Source: Acidobacteriota bacterium
GTDB taxonomy: Bacteria; Acidobacteriota; Terriglobia; Bryobacterales; Bryobacteraceae
NCBI GenBank assembly: GCA_016871135.1
Contig: VFZQ01000233.1
Span: 1-7,785 of the forward strand
Direction of reading: 5' to 3'
Length of the DNA: 7,785 nt
The translations under genes were made by a program, and so were the position numbers. Below the pieces are notes generated by a model. That model saw only the letters and a program-made list of their open reading frames with translations. It searched no databases and had not been told where the DNA came from. Below, piece after piece: positions 6,877 to 7,785 of the stretch (position 1 is the first letter of the stretch; the number at the start of each line of letters is the position of its first letter).

Positions 6877-7377
6877 ATGGATCTAGTCCTCTTCCTTACA
6901 TTCGCAATCATCGCCGTTGTCTGCGGCTTAAGCATGGCGCTCCAGCGGCATCCGGTGGCCAGCGCGTTGTCGCTGATCGGTGTGATGGTTTCGCTCGCCG
7001 TGTTGTATGTGCTGCTGGGCGCCGAGTTCATCGCGGCGGCGCAGTTGGTGGTCTACTCGGGCGCGATCATGGTGTTGTTCATCTTCGTCATCATGCTGCT
7101 GAACGCGGGCGCGGAAAAAACGACGCACAAAGCCGGACTGGCCGAGTTCATGGGCATACCGTTGTTGTTGCTGCTGCTGGCGGTATCGACGTGGGTGATC
7201 ACGAAATCAACCGCGGCCGGCAAGATGGTGAAGTTCGGCGCGTTCAGCGGCGGCGGCCCGCGCGAAGTCGGCTGGGAGTTGTTCACGCGCTACGTGTTGC
7301 CGTTCGAGGTGACATCGATTTTGATTTTGATCGCGATCGCCGGCGCCGTCCGGCTGGCCGATCGGGAGCTTGACTAA
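6877..7377 (+). CDS. nuoJ: NADH-quinone oxidoreductase subunit J (membrane subunit)
   Basis: This 166-residue, very hydrophobic protein is an antiporter-arm-linking subunit. About five membrane helices are visible (roughly residues 3-22, 28-47, 51-76, 92-109 and 143-160). The family core around QLVVYSGAIMVLFIFVIML is at 56-74, with Y60 in the position of the conserved tyrosine of the third helix, whose pi-bulge and rotation are linked to coupling in complex I. LPFEVTSILILIAIAGAVRL at 141-160 is the typical last helix. Residues 110-140 form a glycine- and lysine-containing loop. Six consecutive leucines, encoded by TTG and CTG codons at about 7161-7178, make a short triplet-repetitive tract in the fourth helix. 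The stop overlaps the nuoK start by one base (TAATG). Confidence 0.96.
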   Translation: MDLVLFLTFAIIAVVCGLSMALQRHPVASALSLIGVMVSLAVLYVLLGAEFIAAAQLVVYSGAIMVLFIFVIMLLNAGAEKTTHKAGLAEFMGIPLLLLLLAVSTWVITKSTAAGKMVKFGAFSGGGPREVGWELFTRYVLPFEVTSILILIAIAGAVRLADRELD

Positions 7378-7721
7378 TGTCGCTATCCGCAATTATTCCG
7401 CAGGAGTTCCTGAACCAAGCGGTTCCATTGAACGCCTATCTCATTCTGAGCGCGATTCTGTTTACGATCGGCGTGGCCGCGTTTCTGTTCCGCCGCAACA
7501 TTATCACCGTGTTCATGGCGATCGAGCTAATGCTCAACGCCGTGAACCTAACGTTCGTCACCTTCTCTAATCAGTTTGGAAAAGTGGACGGGCAGATTTT
7601 TTCCTTCTTCGTCATGGTGGTGGCGGCTGCTGAAGCCGCTGTCGGGCTGGCCATTATTCTCATGGTCTTCCGCAACCGCGCGACGCTGCAGATCGACGAT
7701 ATCGACACACTAAAGAACTAA
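7377..7721 (+). CDS. nuoK: NADH-quinone oxidoreductase subunit K (MrpC-like membrane subunit)
   Basis: This 114-residue protein has three membrane helices and is related to MrpC of sodium/proton antiporters. It forms part of the central hydrophilic axis for proton movement. The two essential membrane glutamates are present: E50 in FMAIELMLNAVNL and E86 in VVAAAEAAVGLAI, 36 residues apart, as are E36 and E72 of E. coli NuoK. RRN at 39-41 and the tail LQIDDIDTLKN also fit the family. The N-terminus is about 14 residues longer than in E. coli, with no alternative start that would shorten it. GGGAG at 7364-7368 inside nuoJ is the ribosome binding site, and the ATG overlaps the nuoJ stop, so the pair is probably translationally coupled. 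Confidence 0.97.
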   Translation: MSLSAIIPQEFLNQAVPLNAYLILSAILFTIGVAAFLFRRNIITVFMAIELMLNAVNLTFVTFSNQFGKVDGQIFSFFVMVVAAAEAAVGLAIILMVFRNRATLQIDDIDTLKN

Positions 7722-7727
7722 CGGACG

Positions 7728-7785
7728 ATGCAACTCTGGCTCATCCCATTCCTACCGCTGGCGGGCGCCGCGATCAACGGCTTTA
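7728..7785 (+). CDS. nuoL: NADH-quinone oxidoreductase subunit L, 5' end only
   Basis: An ATG six bases after the nuoK stop opens a frame that runs to the window edge, encoding MQLWLIPFLPLAGAAING then F. This is the typical NuoL N-terminus, a hydrophobic first helix with the P-x-x-P-x-x-G-A-x-x-N-G pattern. NuoL is the distal Mrp-antiporter-like proton-pumping subunit. Only 19 complete codons are visible. The position after nuoK matches the usual order. The ribosome binding site is weak (only ACGGACG just upstream), so coupling to nuoK translation is likely. Confidence 0.85.
   Translation, partial: MQLWLIPFLPLAGAAINGF

Noticed and set aside
7161..7183. TTG/CTG triplet-repeat-like tract in nuoJ
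   Set aside because: It simply encodes a run of leucines in a membrane helix and does not extend beyond it.
7697..7704. Palindrome CGATATCG near the end of nuoK as an operator or terminator
   Set aside because: It is a short palindrome within coding sequence, without a T-run or a paired site.

Overview
The window is a contiguous stretch of a bacterial nuo operon, which encodes the proton-pumping NADH:quinone oxidoreductase (respiratory complex I). All genes are on the + strand. In order they are: the 3' end of an unidentified upstream gene (nuoB by position), nuoC, nuoD, nuoE, nuoF, nuoG, nuoH, nuoJ, nuoK and the first 19 codons of nuoL. Apart from a 66-base gap between nuoC and nuoD, the genes overlap or lie within 12 bases of each other. 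No tRNA, rRNA, mobile element, CRISPR array or intrinsic terminator was seen, and the operon promoter must lie upstream of the window.

The organism appears to be an aerobic or facultatively respiring bacterium with a moderately high GC content (judged by eye). nuoC and nuoD are separate genes, unlike the nuoCD fusion of E. coli. NuoG is medium-sized (692 aa), and the overall flavour of the proteins would fit Acidobacteriota or a similar soil phylum. That placement is an impression from the sequences, not a computed assignment.

By function, nuoE-nuoF-nuoG (1810-5675) form the NADH-oxidising module carrying FMN and the Fe-S chain. nuoC-nuoD and the possible nuoB form most of the quinone-linked connecting arm. 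nuoH, nuoJ, nuoK and nuoL are membrane subunits for quinone access and proton translocation. Every Fe-S ligand set expected for NuoE, NuoF and NuoG is present, so the locus looks intact and functional.

This is mostly an ordinary housekeeping region and I do not see a new multi-gene system. The points worth a second look are: (1) nuoI is absent from its usual place between nuoH and nuoJ; (2) NuoG carries four additional cysteines that could ligate an extra [4Fe-4S] cluster absent from the E. coli and Thermus enzymes; (3) NuoH has an insertion of about 60 residues that looks like an extra pair of membrane helices; (4) a perfect 7-bp hairpin lies in the only real intergenic gap; and (5) the upstream gene has a tail I cannot match to a typical NuoB.
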